Source of the DNA: Magnetovibrio blakemorei
Lineage (GTDB): Bacteria; Pseudomonadota; Alphaproteobacteria; Rhodospirillales; Magnetovibrionaceae
Direction of reading: 5' to 3'
Length of the DNA: 64,000 nucleotides
NCBI RefSeq assembly: GCF_001746755.1
Contig: NZ_MCGG01000027.1
Coordinates: 38,917 to 102,916, forward strand
Each line of letters starts with the position of its first letter. The stretch's first letter is position 1. Shown here piece by piece: positions 36,180 through 45,687 of the stretch. The notes below the pieces were generated by a model. It was given only the letters and a program-made list of their open reading frames with translations, had not been told where the DNA came from and ran no database searches. The position numbers were made by a program, and so were the translations under genes.

Positions 36180-37769
36180 ATGAAGCAAAATAAAAGCAAT
36201 TCAGTCAAAGTGCTTAGCCCTCTATTTCGCAATGGAGTGCCTTTGGCACTGTTTTTAGCGCTGGCCTCTTTGCTGTGGATAACGGACCGATTTGTCAGCC
36301 AGTCCCAAGCCGAAGGTCAAATTCAAAACACCAAAATCATCACCGAACAGGCCGCCATCCGCTTAGAAGATTTTTTCAACACTCGGCTGCACATTGTCTT
36401 TCATCTATCACAAAAATGGAATGACGGATTATTCCCAGATCAGGAATCCTTTATCCAAGAAGCCAGGCTCATCAACTCTCTCTTTACAGGTTTTCAGGCC
36501 ACCAATTGGATTGACACACACGGCAAGATTCAATGGGTTGTGCCCGCTTCGGAAAACCCGAACACCATCGGTCGAAGCATCCTGACCATTGCGCCAGCCG
36601 CCGAAGTGTTCAACCGCGTTTCTCAGACACTCATCCCTCACGTCACGCCTCCTGTCACATTGTTGCAAGGTTACACCGGTGTGGTCGGCTATTTCCCGAC
36701 CCAACGCAACGGTCAGTTTGACGGTGTTCTGACGGCTGTATTTCGCACATCCGTGGTTATTGAAGAGGCGCTTTCAAAAAGCCTTGGCCCCGACAGTGCA
36801 TTTTTGATCACCAATGGCGATCGTCTGATCTATCGCAGTTCGTCCGTCACCGACAAAACAAAATTTGTGGCTCATCACGATTTCAAAGTTTGGGACCGGG
36901 TGTGGAGGCTATCGTTGTCTGCGCCAGATTCCTTTGCAAAAACGCACTTGGGATTAAGCTTGCTGGTGTTGATAATGGCATTGACGCTGGCGGCGGGGGT
37001 GTCCGGTTTGTTGTGGCTGTATCTCTGCCACCACCACCATTTATTGCAGGCTAAAGAAGAAGCCGTGGCCGCCAACGAGGCAAAATCAGAATTTCTCGCC
37101 AATATGAGCCATGAGCTGCGCACCCCTTTGAATTCCGTTATCGGATTTTCCGAAATGCTGAATTTGGAAATGCTCGGGCCCCTTCCGGATCAATACAAGG
37201 AATACTCCAGCCTGATCGTATCCAGCGGTCGTCATTTGCTGGAAACCATCAACCAAATTCTCGATATGTCCAAGATCGACGCCGGGGAAATGGAATTACA
37301 ACTCCAGAAAGTCCACATGAACGACCTGATCAATGCGGTGCTTTTGATGATGAAAACGGTGGCTCTCAAAAAGAACATCAAGATCATCAACAACACCCAT
37401 GACACCCATATGATGTTGGTCGATCCCTTGAGAGTGAAACAAGCGCTGTTTAACGTCGTCGGCAACAGCGTCAAGTTTACCCAGGAAGGCAGCATCACAA
37501 TCGATAATGATTGCGGCTCCCATGGCCACACCATCGTTATCCAAGACACCGGCATCGGCATGAACAAAGACGAAATCGCCCTTGCCCTGAAGCCGTTCGG
37601 CCAAGTCGACAACAAAGCCTATACCCGCCAAACCACCGGCACCGGGTTGGGGCTCAGCCTGACCAAGCGCATCATGGAACTGCATGGCGGTCGGCTGGAC
37701 ATCAAATCCACCCCCGGCGTCGGCACTGAAATGCGTCTGACGTTCCCCCATGAAAGCGCCGTCTCTTAA
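36180..37769 (+). CDS. Sensor histidine kinase with extracytoplasmic sensor
   Basis: 529 residues from ATG 36180; a GTG at 36150 would add 10 residues and neither has a clear ribosome site. TM1 is at about 17-36, a periplasmic sensor (Cache/CHASE-like) at about 38-250, TM2 at about 254-280, and HisKA carries the phospho-His at H311 ([18 protein letters not shown]). HATPase N, G1 and G2 motifs are seen ([23 protein letters not shown]). There is no receiver domain. It sits between nicO and mobA, with no regulator gene near. The signal is unknown. Confidence 0.88.
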   Translation: MKQNKSNSVKVLSPLFRNGVPLALFLALASLLWITDRFVSQSQAEGQIQNTKIITEQAAIRLEDFFNTRLHIVFHLSQKWNDGLFPDQESFIQEARLINSLFTGFQATNWIDTHGKIQWVVPASENPNTIGRSILTIAPAAEVFNRVSQTLIPHVTPPVTLLQGYTGVVGYFPTQRNGQFDGVLTAVFRTSVVIEEALSKSLGPDSAFLITNGDRLIYRSSSVTDKTKFVAHHDFKVWDRVWRLSLSAPDSFAKTHLGLSLLVLIMALTLAAGVSGLLWLYLCHHHHLLQAKEEAVAANEAKSEFLANMSHELRTPLNSVIGFSEMLNLEMLGPLPDQYKEYSSLIVSSGRHLLETINQILDMSKIDAGEMELQLQKVHMNDLINAVLLMMKTVALKKNIKIINNTHDTHMMLVDPLRVKQALFNVVGNSVKFTQEGSITIDNDCGSHGHTIVIQDTGIGMNKDEIALALKPFGQVDNKAYTRQTTGTGLGLSLTKRIMELHGGRLDIKSTPGVGTEMRLTFPHESAVS

Positions 37770-37781
37770 GACGCCCTGCTT

Positions 37782-38432
37782 TTAAGAGGCAATGCGCTCT
37801 GCCAACAAATCGTGGGCCGTGGCCAGATCTTCGGGCGTATTGATGTTGAAAAACGGATCGATGCGATCAAAATCAAAATCAACCGTGGCGACTTTGTAGC
37901 CAGCCGTCCAGGCATCAACCTTGCGCATACCGTCGACTTCAATGGCGTGGCGCAACTCATAACGCAACGACACCGGCCACAACCCGATCACGGGATGACT
38001 GCGCCCATGCGACGTGACCGTACCCAAACAGGCCTCTTCCCGGGTTATGGCTGCCTGCAGGAGATTGACCCAGTTTCTCGGCACGAAGGGCGCATCGGTG
38101 GCAAAGGTCGCGACCCAACGGGCATGGGGCATATGCTCGGCAACAAAATCCAAAGCCGACAGCACCCCGGCCAATGGACCTGCATGGCCTTCGACACTGT
38201 CTTTTAGCACCGGCAAACCGAGGTCAGGAAAGCGTTCCGCATCGCCGTTGATGTTCAAAATCATCGCCCCCACCTGAGGAGCGGCAAGTTTAGCGACACG
38301 CTCCAAGAGCGTTTTTCCGTCCAAAACTTGCAGGCATTTGTCACCGCCGTTAAAGCGCCGTGAAAGGCCGCCTGCCAGCAAAACGCCCACGATTTCACGT
38401 GAGCCTGAAGGGATAAGAGATTGCGTATTCAT
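37782..38432 (-). CDS. mobA: Molybdenum cofactor guanylyltransferase MobA
   Basis: 216 residues. GVLLAGGLSRRFNGGDKCLQ is the GTP-binding signature (LxGGxSxRxG..K). ATFATDAPFVP is the Mg-binding region, and VIGLWPVSL follows in the fold. It transfers GMP to Mo-molybdopterin to make (bis-)MGD. Its partner mobB is about 10 kb away across the hydrogenase cluster, and mod genes are at 60234-63597. Start ATG 38432. Confidence 0.93.
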   Translation of the reverse strand: MNTQSLIPSGSREIVGVLLAGGLSRRFNGGDKCLQVLDGKTLLERVAKLAAPQVGAMILNINGDAERFPDLGLPVLKDSVEGHAGPLAGVLSALDFVAEHMPHARWVATFATDAPFVPRNWVNLLQAAITREEACLGTVTSHGRSHPVIGLWPVSLRYELRHAIEVDGMRKVDAWTAGYKVATVDFDFDRIDPFFNINTPEDLATAHDLLAERIAS

Positions 38433-38650
38433 AGGGGAGGTCTACCTTTTCTCGTCATATCGTGCCCCTATAATCGCACACTCATGTGACCAAATCGAGA
38501 CTTTGTCGAATAGATCTCGACATTGTGCGTAGATCCATATGCTACCCACATAAAATACCGTAAAATGGCATCCCTTCCATTGCACCTTGAGGATCTCCAA
38601 GGCATACTTAGACAGGGTGTCGTTAAAGCGTTTTAGTGTAGGAGTTAACT

Positions 38651-39484
38651 ATGTTCCAAAAAATAGCCATTGGCCTTGGCGTTCTCATCGTCGTCATCGC
38701 GGTGGGCATCTATTACCTTTCGCAAAACGCGGGCAATATGGTTGCGGGCGTCATTAAAGATGAAGGATCGCGCGTGACGCAGGTCCCGGTCGACGTGAGC
38801 GCCGTGGACATCAGCCTCACCGATCTCAAAGCAGGTTTGCGCGGCTTAACGGTCGGCAATCCGACTGGTTTCAAAACGGACCGGGCCATCAGCCTGGGTG
38901 AAATCAGCGTTAAGATCGCCAAAGACTGGTCAATGGACGTCATCGTCATTGATGAGGTCATGGTCAACGCCCCGGAAATCACTTACGAAATCGGCACAGG
39001 TGGCTCCAACATCGCCGCCATTCAGAAAAACGTCGAAGACTCCCTGAAAGCGATGGGTGGCTCCGCCGAAAAAGCACCGGCTGACGAAGAAAAAGCGGGT
39101 CCGAAGATTGTCATCAACAATTTCTACATCAAAAACGGCAAGATCAACGTTTCGTCAAGTTTGCTCCAAGGCACAACATTGCCTGTGGCGCTGCCCGATA
39201 TCCATTTGAAAGACATCGGCAAGGATAACAAGGACGGCAGCGATGGGGCGAGCACGGCTCAAGTGATCGACGAAGTGATGACTGCCATCACCAAAAAAGC
39301 CGGCACTGCGGCAGGTTCACTTGACCTATCCGCCTTGGGCCTGTCCGACATTTCCGGCACAGCCTCGAAAGTCGGCGCGGCCGCCAAAGATGCTGCCACG
39401 GGCGCCCTCAAAGGTGCCGGCGACACACTTGGCGGTGCTGGTGAAGGCATCGGCGGCGCTGTGAAAGGGTTGTTTGGCAAGTAA
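38651..39484 (+). CDS. AsmA-like membrane-anchored protein of unknown function
   Basis: 277 residues with one N-terminal anchor (about 5-24, IAIGLGVLIVVIAVGIYYL). The periplasmic body has the repeated beta pattern LRGLTVGNPTGFKTDRAISL...ISVKIAKDW seen in a widespread family of AsmA-related proteins, then SNIAAIQKNV and a Gly/Ala-rich tail (about 235-277). Function is unknown. GGAGTT lies 6 bp before the ATG. A strong terminator follows. The architecture (short anchor, beta body) resembles the broken gene at 6181, but I see no sequence match. Confidence 0.7.
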   Translation: MFQKIAIGLGVLIVVIAVGIYYLSQNAGNMVAGVIKDEGSRVTQVPVDVSAVDISLTDLKAGLRGLTVGNPTGFKTDRAISLGEISVKIAKDWSMDVIVIDEVMVNAPEITYEIGTGGSNIAAIQKNVEDSLKAMGGSAEKAPADEEKAGPKIVINNFYIKNGKINVSSSLLQGTTLPVALPDIHLKDIGKDNKDGSDGASTAQVIDEVMTAITKKAGTAAGSLDLSALGLSDISGTASKVGAAAKDAATGALKGAGDTLGGAGEGIGGAVKGLFGK

Positions 39485-39515
39485 CCAGACACATCCGCAA
39501 CTCATGCCCATCTTA

Positions 39516-39551
39516 AAGGGGAGCCCGTGCGATACGTACGGGCTCCCCTTT
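39516..39551 (+). terminator. Terminator
   Basis: AAAGGGGAGCCCGT pairs with ACGGGCTCCCCTTT around an 8-nt loop. The T tract is short and mixed. It lies 30 bp after the AsmA-like gene. Confidence 0.8.
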
Positions 39552-39664
39552 CGTTTTGACCACTCACTTTTACCCGTCTTTTTTGCATTCCTTAAATAAC
39601 ACTGGCTATTCACCGGTCATTTTGTATTTTGAGCTCCTTCTCCAACCTGACCGAGTGAGCCCTC

Positions 39665-40450
39665 ATGCTGTCTTACCAGCACGCCTACCACGCCGGATGT
39701 CCCGCAGATGTGCACAAGCACGCAGCCTTGGCGCGGTTGTTGATCCGTCTGACGGCCCAAGACGACCCGCTCACCTTGATCGAAACCCATGCGGGACGCG
39801 GGCTTTACAGCCTTACCGCGGCGGAAGCGAAAAAAACCGGCGAAGCCATCCAAGGCATTGTCCGCCTGTTGGCTGATGGCAAACTGCCGCCCACCCACCC
39901 GTTGGCGAAAGTCATCAAAGCCACCCGCGCCAAACATGGCCCGGCGGCGTATCCCGGTTCTCCGCTGTTGGCGCATTCCCTTTTGCGCCCCCAAGACCGT
40001 CTGCATTTGATGGAACTGCACCCCCAAGAACATGCCGCGCTGGAAAACTTGTTGGGCCACGAGCCGAACGTGTTCATCCAATTTCGCGACGGTTTTGAAG
40101 CGGCTTACGAGCTGGCTCCGCCAACTCCGGTGCGCGGTTTGGCGTTGATCGATCCCAGCTACGAAATCAAAACGGACTATGCGCTTACCGCGGATTTTAC
40201 CATCGATTTGAACGCAAAGTGGCCAGAAGGCATCATCATGGTGTGGTACCCGCTGCTTAAAGCGGGCAATCATGAGGTCTTGGTCAAAACCTTGGAACGG
40301 GCAAATCTGAAAGGGTTTCACCGGCGCGAAATCCTCTTTGCCAAACCCAAAGATGTACGCGGTATGTTTGGCAGCGGCCTTATTTTGGTGAATTTGCCCC
40401 CCGCTTTTGCCTCCGCTGTCGATGCTTTCGAATGGCCCTATCCGGTCTAA
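39665..40450 (+). CDS. rlmJ: 23S rRNA (adenine-2030-N6)-methyltransferase RlmJ
   Basis: 261 residues. The family start MLSYQHAYHAGCPADVHKHA is intact. ETHAGRGLY is the SAM-binding motif and ALIDPSYEIKTDY carries the DPPY-like catalytic DPSY. Length matches the RlmJ/YhiR (ComJ) family. It methylates A2030 of 23S rRNA. No operon partner. Confidence 0.93.
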   Translation: MLSYQHAYHAGCPADVHKHAALARLLIRLTAQDDPLTLIETHAGRGLYSLTAAEAKKTGEAIQGIVRLLADGKLPPTHPLAKVIKATRAKHGPAAYPGSPLLAHSLLRPQDRLHLMELHPQEHAALENLLGHEPNVFIQFRDGFEAAYELAPPTPVRGLALIDPSYEIKTDYALTADFTIDLNAKWPEGIIMVWYPLLKAGNHEVLVKTLERANLKGFHRREILFAKPKDVRGMFGSGLILVNLPPAFASAVDAFEWPYPV

Positions 40451-40706
40451 GTTCGCAAAAGTCTCCCAATTTCAAACCATTAATCAGCTTAATGCAAAAC
40501 AGAGGCGCAATGGGCTGTGGCAATAATCATTGACTTTTTGCAAATTTGAGCTAACTATCTCTTATACGTGTTACATATGTTTTGGCTTACCTAGATAAAC
40601 GGTACGCTGCTTAGCTTAGTTATTCCTAACAATGTGAACGTTAAATCAAGCGCCCCCTCACATGATGTGAGGCATACGCACAAACGACTTGTTAGAGGAC
40701 ATAACA

Positions 40707-40916
40707 ATGGCTAACGGTACAGTAAAATGGTTCAACCCGACAAAGGGTTTTGGCTTCATCGAACCTGAAGATGGTTCCAATGACGCATTCGTTCACATCT
40801 CCGCAGTGGAACGTGCTGGCCTCAGCACCTTGAACGAAGGCCAAAAGGTCTCTTATGAGATCCAAGCTGGCAAAAACGGCAAATCTTCTGCTGAAGATCT
40901 CAAGATCATCGGCTAA
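40707..40916 (+). CDS. CspA-family cold shock protein
   Basis: 69 residues from ATG 40707, with AGAGGAC upstream. It has [12 protein letters not shown] (RNP1) and DAFVHIS (RNP2), so it is a single OB-fold nucleic-acid chaperone. A long gap (40451-40706) before it may be a structured 5' leader as in other csp genes; in it I see only AT-rich text and no gene. A perfect 10-bp stem follows (40928-40955). Confidence 0.94.
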   Translation: MANGTVKWFNPTKGFGFIEPEDGSNDAFVHISAVERAGLSTLNEGQKVSYEIQAGKNGKSSAEDLKIIG

Positions 40917-41094
40917 TTTCGCTGAGCGCCGCCCCCAGCGTCAGTTGGGGGCGGCTGCTGCGTTCTGTCAGCTGAGTTTCTAAAGGTCTCGACGACACAC
41001 GCAAGCATTGGCGCAACCGCACAGCGGCCACGCCCAAATCAATACCAAGCACTGCATCTGATAAAGCGGCATCCCGCATTGGATTGCCGCGCAT
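40906..41094 (-). CDS. Possible small protein antisense to the csp 3' end
   Basis: A 62-codon minus-strand frame from ATG 41094 ([20 protein letters not shown]) has AAAAGGGG 8 bp upstream, which is better than chance. It overlaps the csp stop by 11 bp and spans the 10-bp GC stem (GCCGCCCCCA 40928-40937 / TGGGGGCGGC 40946-40955). No family recognised. Coding status is uncertain. Confidence 0.25.
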   Translation of the reverse strand: MRGNPMRDAALSDAVLGIDLGVAAVRLRQCLRVSSRPLETQLTERSSRPQLTLGAALSEISR

Positions 41095-41196
41095 GTTGTT
41101 CACCCCTTTTAGGGTCATCCCGCCTGCGTTCCGGGTGCCCTGATGAACAGCGCCTTCGACCCGTGACGCTGCACCCCAAAGCAGAGGATGATTTCC

Positions 41197-41430
41197 ATGT
41201 TTAAGTTCGGAAAAATGAGGGAAGACGAACAGCGCGCTGCCTCAAATAAGAAGGCTGCGCAGATTCAAAAAGACAAAGACGCAGCCCGCAAGGCACGCTC
41301 TGCCCACTCTGCCAACCTCCGTGTTCTGCGCCTTGCCAAAGAAGCCGAAGACAAAAAAGCAGCTGATATCGTCAGCGCCGAAAAAGACGCTGCGAAAGCC
41401 AAAAAAGCGGCTCGTTCAAACGCCGCTTAA
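41197..41430 (+). CDS. Lys/Ala-rich coiled-coil small protein
   Basis: 77 residues from ATG 41197, with AGAGGATG upstream. Composition is dominated by Lys, Ala, Glu and Asp (KKAAQIQKDKDAARKARSAH; AEKDAAKAKKAARSNAA), so it is probably a single long helix and may bind nucleic acid, like H1-type proteins. The family is not certain. Its stop codon lies inside a tandem 16-bp duplication. Confidence 0.55.
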   Translation: MFKFGKMREDEQRAASNKKAAQIQKDKDAARKARSAHSANLRVLRLAKEAEDKKAADIVSAEKDAAKAKKAARSNAA

Positions 41431-41454
41431 GGCAAACGCCGCTTAAGGCGTTTG
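41417..41454. repeat. Tandem 16-bp duplication with hairpin at a convergent gene end
   Basis: CAAACGCCGCTTAAGG occurs twice in tandem (41417-41432 and 41433-41448), followed by CGTTTG, which makes CAAACGCC...GGCGTTTG a hairpin. The first copy contains the stop of the upstream gene and the second the stop of the convergent MFS gene. Confidence 0.7.
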
Positions 41455-42654
41455 TGCGCCGATTTGGGCTTGCCTCAAAGCCAATCGTTTTGTGTGCGCA
41501 TACCAAAGCGTGGCCATGAACGTCAAAATCAGCAACGGCGCACCGCCGTAGTTAACGGCGTCCCAACCTGATAAATTGAACAATCCACCCGATGAAAACG
41601 ACCCGGTGGCCGCCGCGGCGAAAACGATGAACTCGTTCACGCCTTGGGTTTTGGCCTTTTCCGAAGGTTGATAGGCTTGGGTCAGCAAGGTCGTGCCGCC
41701 GACAAACAAGAAGTTCCACGCCACTCCCAATAAAATCAGCGCCGCCCTGAAGTTCAGCAATTCAATCCCCGACAAGGCAAAAGCCGCACTGACGACAAAC
41801 AGCGCCATGCCGACGAACAATATCGTCAACACGCCAAAACGGTGGATCAATGACCCGGTGAAAAAGGACGGCACGAACATCGCCAAAACGTGCCATTGAA
41901 TGACCGATCCGGTGTCGTGCATTTCAAAACCGCAGGCCGTCATCGCCAAGGGCGTGGCTGTCATCACCAACACCATCAAGCTGTAGCTGGTGGCGGCGTT
42001 GAGCATTGCCGCAATAAACACGGGTTGGCGAATGATCACGCCAAGCGGCCGCGCGCCTTCGTGGTTGGTGTCTTCCATGGGGCGCGGAATGTGCAACAGC
42101 GACAGCGGGATCATCGCCGCAATGCTCACCAGCGCCGACATGGCGAACCCGCCTGCAAACGGAACCGGTGACAACAAATCACGGCTAAATACGGCGATAC
42201 TCGGTCCCACCAAGGCCGACAGCACGCCGCCCAACAACACCAACGACACCGCTCGACTGACAAAATCCAGCGGCGCGCTTTCCACTGCGGCGTAACGATA
42301 ATACTGGGTGCACGCCTGATAGATCCCCATGATGAGGGTCGCGCAGCAAAACATCACAAAGTTGCTCTGAAGGATGGCGTAGGCTCCCAAAGTGCCGCTA
42401 ACAGCCCCGGCGCTGGCCCCGATGAGAAACCCAAACCGCCGCCCGATGCGCTTCATCAACATCGACATGGGCACCGTGCTCGACGCCGTGCCAATGGTCA
42501 TGATGGCGATTGGCAGGGTCGCCAACAGTTTATTGTCGGCAAGCATTTGCCCCACCAGAGCGGCGAACATGATGTAAGTAACGCCGGATATCAAATACAG
42601 CCCCTGCGCCGTCGCCAGCAGACCGATATTGAGGCGGTATCGTTTGACAGCCAT
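41443..42654 (-). CDS. Major facilitator superfamily transporter
   Basis: 403 residues with about 12 hydrophobic helices. MKRIGRRFGFLIGASAGAVS after the second helix is the MFS motif A-like loop, with further helices such as LVLLGGVLSALVGPSIAVFS. Substrate unknown. The start at 42654 lies 1 bp after the EamA stop, so the two are in one leftward operon. Its stop lies in a tandem duplication. Confidence 0.82.
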   Translation of the reverse strand: MAVKRYRLNIGLLATAQGLYLISGVTYIMFAALVGQMLADNKLLATLPIAIMTIGTASSTVPMSMLMKRIGRRFGFLIGASAGAVSGTLGAYAILQSNFVMFCCATLIMGIYQACTQYYRYAAVESAPLDFVSRAVSLVLLGGVLSALVGPSIAVFSRDLLSPVPFAGGFAMSALVSIAAMIPLSLLHIPRPMEDTNHEGARPLGVIIRQPVFIAAMLNAATSYSLMVLVMTATPLAMTACGFEMHDTGSVIQWHVLAMFVPSFFTGSLIHRFGVLTILFVGMALFVVSAAFALSGIELLNFRAALILLGVAWNFLFVGGTTLLTQAYQPSEKAKTQGVNEFIVFAAAATGSFSSGGLFNLSGWDAVNYGGAPLLILTFMATLWYAHTKRLALRQAQIGAQTP

Positions 42655-42655
42655 C

Positions 42656-43579
42656 TTAAGAGGCTTCCTTTGTTAAACGCGGGGTCTTCGCCGTTGTGGT
42701 CAGGTATATGCCCAGCAAAATCGGTCCAATGCCAATGAAATGGTAAGTCTCCAAGTGCTCGCCAAGAAAGATAATCGAAAAGATCGAAGCAAACAGCGGG
42801 ATCAGGTGAATGAACAGCCCCGCTTTATTGGCCCCCACTTGGGGCACCGCTGCATTCCAGCACACAAACGCGGCAATGGACGCGAACAACGCTACATAGG
42901 CCAACACCAAGACCGATGAAAGCGTGAGCGCAAAGCCACCGACATTGTGATACTCCCACAGGTAAAACGGCAGCAAGACTACGATGGCGATCCAATTGGT
43001 CACCCCCAACACCACCATCGGCGGAATGGCGTTGCCGGGTCCCTTGGGAAGGCGGCGCAGCAACACCGAATACATCGACCACGCGACCACCGCCGCCAAC
43101 ACCCACAAATCACCGGGGGTAAACCCTAAGCTCACCAACACCTGCCAATCGCCGCGCGATACAATCACCACCACGCCTAAGGCCGAAATGGATATCCCCA
43201 ACGCTTGGCGCAGCGATAACCGCTCGTCACCCACGATAAAGGAGATCACAGGTATGACCATCGGCATGCTCGCCAACACCACCGCGGCGTTGATGGCCGT
43301 GGTGGTGTTCAGCGCGATATAGGTGAAACTGTGAAACATCACCATGCCAGAAGTCGCCAACACGACCAGTAAAGCCCCGTGCCTGCGGATCAAACCGCGA
43401 TGGTGCCACATGCCCTGGGCCACGAACGGCAACAAAATCACCCCGGACGCAAACCACCGCCAAAAGGTCAAGTTCAAGGGCGGAATGTCCGTGTGTGCCC
43501 ACCGCCCAACGACAAAGTTCCCGCCCCAAAACAATGCTGAAAGGCTGAGCAGCACGGCTGGCGGAAATTTGAGCTTCAT
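42656..43579 (-). CDS. EamA/DMT-superfamily permease
   Basis: 307 residues from ATG 43579 (MKLKFPPAVLLSLSALFWGG); the extension to 43660 has no plausible signal or ribosome site. Ten membrane helices in two EamA repeats. NTTTAINAAVVLASMPMVIP and DERLSLRQALGISISALGVV are conserved blocks. Substrate unknown. It is upstream of and coupled to the MFS gene, which suggests a shared export task. Confidence 0.83.
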   Translation of the reverse strand: MKLKFPPAVLLSLSALFWGGNFVVGRWAHTDIPPLNLTFWRWFASGVILLPFVAQGMWHHRGLIRRHGALLVVLATSGMVMFHSFTYIALNTTTAINAAVVLASMPMVIPVISFIVGDERLSLRQALGISISALGVVVIVSRGDWQVLVSLGFTPGDLWVLAAVVAWSMYSVLLRRLPKGPGNAIPPMVVLGVTNWIAIVVLLPFYLWEYHNVGGFALTLSSVLVLAYVALFASIAAFVCWNAAVPQVGANKAGLFIHLIPLFASIFSIIFLGEHLETYHFIGIGPILLGIYLTTTAKTPRLTKEAS

Positions 43580-43799
43580 CACGGAACATCCAACGGTGCA
43601 AAAAACATTTTGTGTTGTCAGGGTAATGTCAGGCAAACACGTTACTCTCGTCAAACACACGCTTCCTCATAGATAGACCATACCCCCGGCAAAAACGACG
43701 CCGTTTTTGTCCCGGTGACAATTGGAAACAGGTCTTTGCCGTTTGGCGTGGAAGCAGGCCCATTCTGGGTCTATGTGAGATCTTAAGGTGAGAGAAAAC

Positions 43800-44339
43800 A
43801 TGAAAACCGCCCCCTTGGTTCTAGGCGTCCTTGCCGCCGCATCCGTTGCGATCTTCATGAGTCCCCAGCAAGCTTATAGCGCCCCTCACAATGCCCCCAG
43901 TTCTGCTGGCGCATCCTCAAAGACGCTCCAACTCGCACCTCTCATTGCCCCTGCACAGTCACGTCCTGGTTCCTTCACCACATCTATGCACGCCATGACG
44001 CCCATTTTGGTCGTGCCTGTGGCGAAAAACAGTCCGCTGGTGTGTCAACGTGCGCCGCGCGTCTCCGAGGCCTTGTTGCGCTATTTTATGCAAAATCCTG
44101 CCCCGGTCGACAAAACACGTCGTCTTGATGTGGACAGTTTGACAAAGCAAAGCGTAGCAATGGCGGCTTTTGTCAACACATCGATTGGCATCGACGCCGT
44201 CAGCAATGTTTATGTCATTGAAGGCAACAAAGCTTTGACCACCGGAGTTGCTGCGCGCTTGCCGTTCTCCAACACCACGGCTTGCGGCACCGTCTTAAAT
44301 GAGTACGAAAAGCAAGTCCAAGAGATGCTCAAAAACTAG
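43800..44339 (+). CDS. Secreted protein of unknown function
   Basis: 179 residues from ATG 43800, with AAGGTGAG 8 bp upstream. The signal peptide MKTAPLVLGVLAAASVAIFM ends near QAYSA. The mature part has Ser/Ala/Pro-rich text, then VPVAKNSPLVCQRAPRVSEA and a C-terminal region with Cys in TACGTVLNEYEKQ. Two Cys residues could form a disulfide. No family recognised. Confidence 0.7.
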   Translation: MKTAPLVLGVLAAASVAIFMSPQQAYSAPHNAPSSAGASSKTLQLAPLIAPAQSRPGSFTTSMHAMTPILVVPVAKNSPLVCQRAPRVSEALLRYFMQNPAPVDKTRRLDVDSLTKQSVAMAAFVNTSIGIDAVSNVYVIEGNKALTTGVAARLPFSNTTACGTVLNEYEKQVQEMLKN

Positions 44340-44503
44340 GTCTGAATCGGTTCGCTTTTGCGGATTATATACGTCTATACACGCCCTCGCTTATCCGCCT
44401 CCCCAGATATTTTTATAATTAATTCTTCTACAGCCCTTGACACGCCATAATGTTCATGTTTTGTTCTACACATAAGAACGCACACCAGAACGGAGAATGG
44501 ACC

Positions 44504-44599
44504 ATGAACAGCTTTGATCAGTTTGAACGCCTGCTTAGCGAAGCCGCCGCTGTCGTCTCCCTGTTTGCTGCAGGGTATGTCTTGTTGATGATTGTCTAA
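44504..44599 (+). CDS. 31-residue single-helix membrane microprotein
   Basis: ATG 44504 follows GGAGAATGGACC and gives MNSFDQFERLLSEAAAVVSL then FAAGYVLLMIV. The second half is one membrane helix. It has a stop at 44597-44599. The strong ribosome site and the clean helix support translation. An AT-rich promoter-like stretch lies at about 44400-44450. Family unknown. Confidence 0.55.
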   Translation: MNSFDQFERLLSEAAAVVSLFAAGYVLLMIV

Positions 44600-44624
44600 A
44601 CGGGTCGCATGTAGAACGCTGACT

Positions 44625-45053
44625 TTACAAGGTATCGGGTAAAATCAGATCGCCATTTTCGTTTGGCACCAGTTGCGGCACGTAGGAAAACTCCCAGGGA
44701 TGACCGTCCGGATCTTGGATGTATCCAACAAAGCCACCCCAAGGCGTGTCACGGGGCGTTTGAAGCGCTGTTGCACCGGCGGCAAGCGCTTGTTGGAACA
44801 AGACCTCGACCTCATCACGGCTGTGGGCGTTTACGGCCAAGGTGATACCGCCGGGTGTAGGGAGGCCCAGGCCTGTATCGTGCGTAAGCGCGTTTTGCAA
44901 ATACAGTCCCAAGACTTGCCCACCCGCTTGATAAAACGTCACCTCATCCATGCTGATGGGCGACATTTCCCAGCCCATGGCCGCATAATAAGCGCGGGAA
45001 ACGGCCATATCTTTTACGCCTAAGGTGATCAAATGAATGCGGTTTTGCATCAT
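44625..45053 (-). CDS. VOC-family (glyoxalase/dioxygenase-fold) protein
   Basis: 142 residues. HLITLGVKDMAVSRAYYAAM opens the first beta-alpha-beta module, and YIQDPDGHPWEFSYVP closes the second with the characteristic DPDGHxxE metal-site block. VOC proteins bind divalent metals or small ligands. Activity is not predictable. It lies 22 bp behind yciA, likely in the same operon. Confidence 0.85.
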   Translation of the reverse strand: MMQNRIHLITLGVKDMAVSRAYYAAMGWEMSPISMDEVTFYQAGGQVLGLYLQNALTHDTGLGLPTPGGITLAVNAHSRDEVEVLFQQALAAGATALQTPRDTPWGGFVGYIQDPDGHPWEFSYVPQLVPNENGDLILPDTL

Positions 45054-45074
45054 ATGTTCCTCTCATCACAGGGC

Positions 45075-45509
45075 TCAAGGTTGTGGCACGACTCGTTTGG
45101 AGCCGTCTTGTTCCAAAGCGACGAACACAAAGTCGCCCTCGGTAACCTTCAAATCGTCTACATCGGTGCCATTGCGCCGATGGACCCAGGCTTGCACGTG
45201 AATGGTCAGCGAACTGGTGCCGACATGGGTGACATCAGCGTAACAGCACAGAACGTCGCCAGCAAACACCGGCAGATGGAATTCCATGGCGGTGATGGCC
45301 ACTGTGGCAACGCGGCCTTGGGCGCGGTCATTGGCGGTGATGCCGCCCGCCAGATCCATCTGCGCCAACAGCCAACCGCCAAACACGTTGCCGCCCGAAT
45401 TCAAATTGGCGGGCATCGCCACCTGGCGGATGGCGAGCACGCCGCGCGGGGTTTCGACTTCAGGGCTTTGATGGGAAGCTGTCTCGTCCCGAGAATTCGA
45501 TTCGCTCAT
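45075..45509 (-). CDS. YciA-family acyl-CoA thioesterase
   Basis: 144 residues from ATG 45509 (MSESNSRDETASHQSPEVET) with GAGGATAAA upstream; an in-frame extension to 45659 is poor. Hotdog-fold text: AMPANLNSGGNVFGGWLLAQ followed by MDLAGG carries the catalytic Asn/Asp, then VATVAITAMEFHLPVFAGD. It cleaves acyl-CoA thioesters in the cytoplasm. It is divergent from parE. Confidence 0.88.
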   Translation of the reverse strand: MSESNSRDETASHQSPEVETPRGVLAIRQVAMPANLNSGGNVFGGWLLAQMDLAGGITANDRAQGRVATVAITAMEFHLPVFAGDVLCCYADVTHVGTSSLTIHVQAWVHRRNGTDVDDLKVTEGDFVFVALEQDGSKRVVPQP

Positions 45510-45687
45510 TTTATCCTCAATGATTTTAGGCATAACGGCTATATTTTGTACTTTCTCCAGCACCAGAGTACCGTATGATGAAAAGAAAGCGCGAGCACAG
45601 AAAATACGATACGCTGTCGCCGTCGGTGGGGCTAGCTTCTTTGTCTGACCACCCGACACACCCGAACTTAAAGAGACCTAGAAATTT

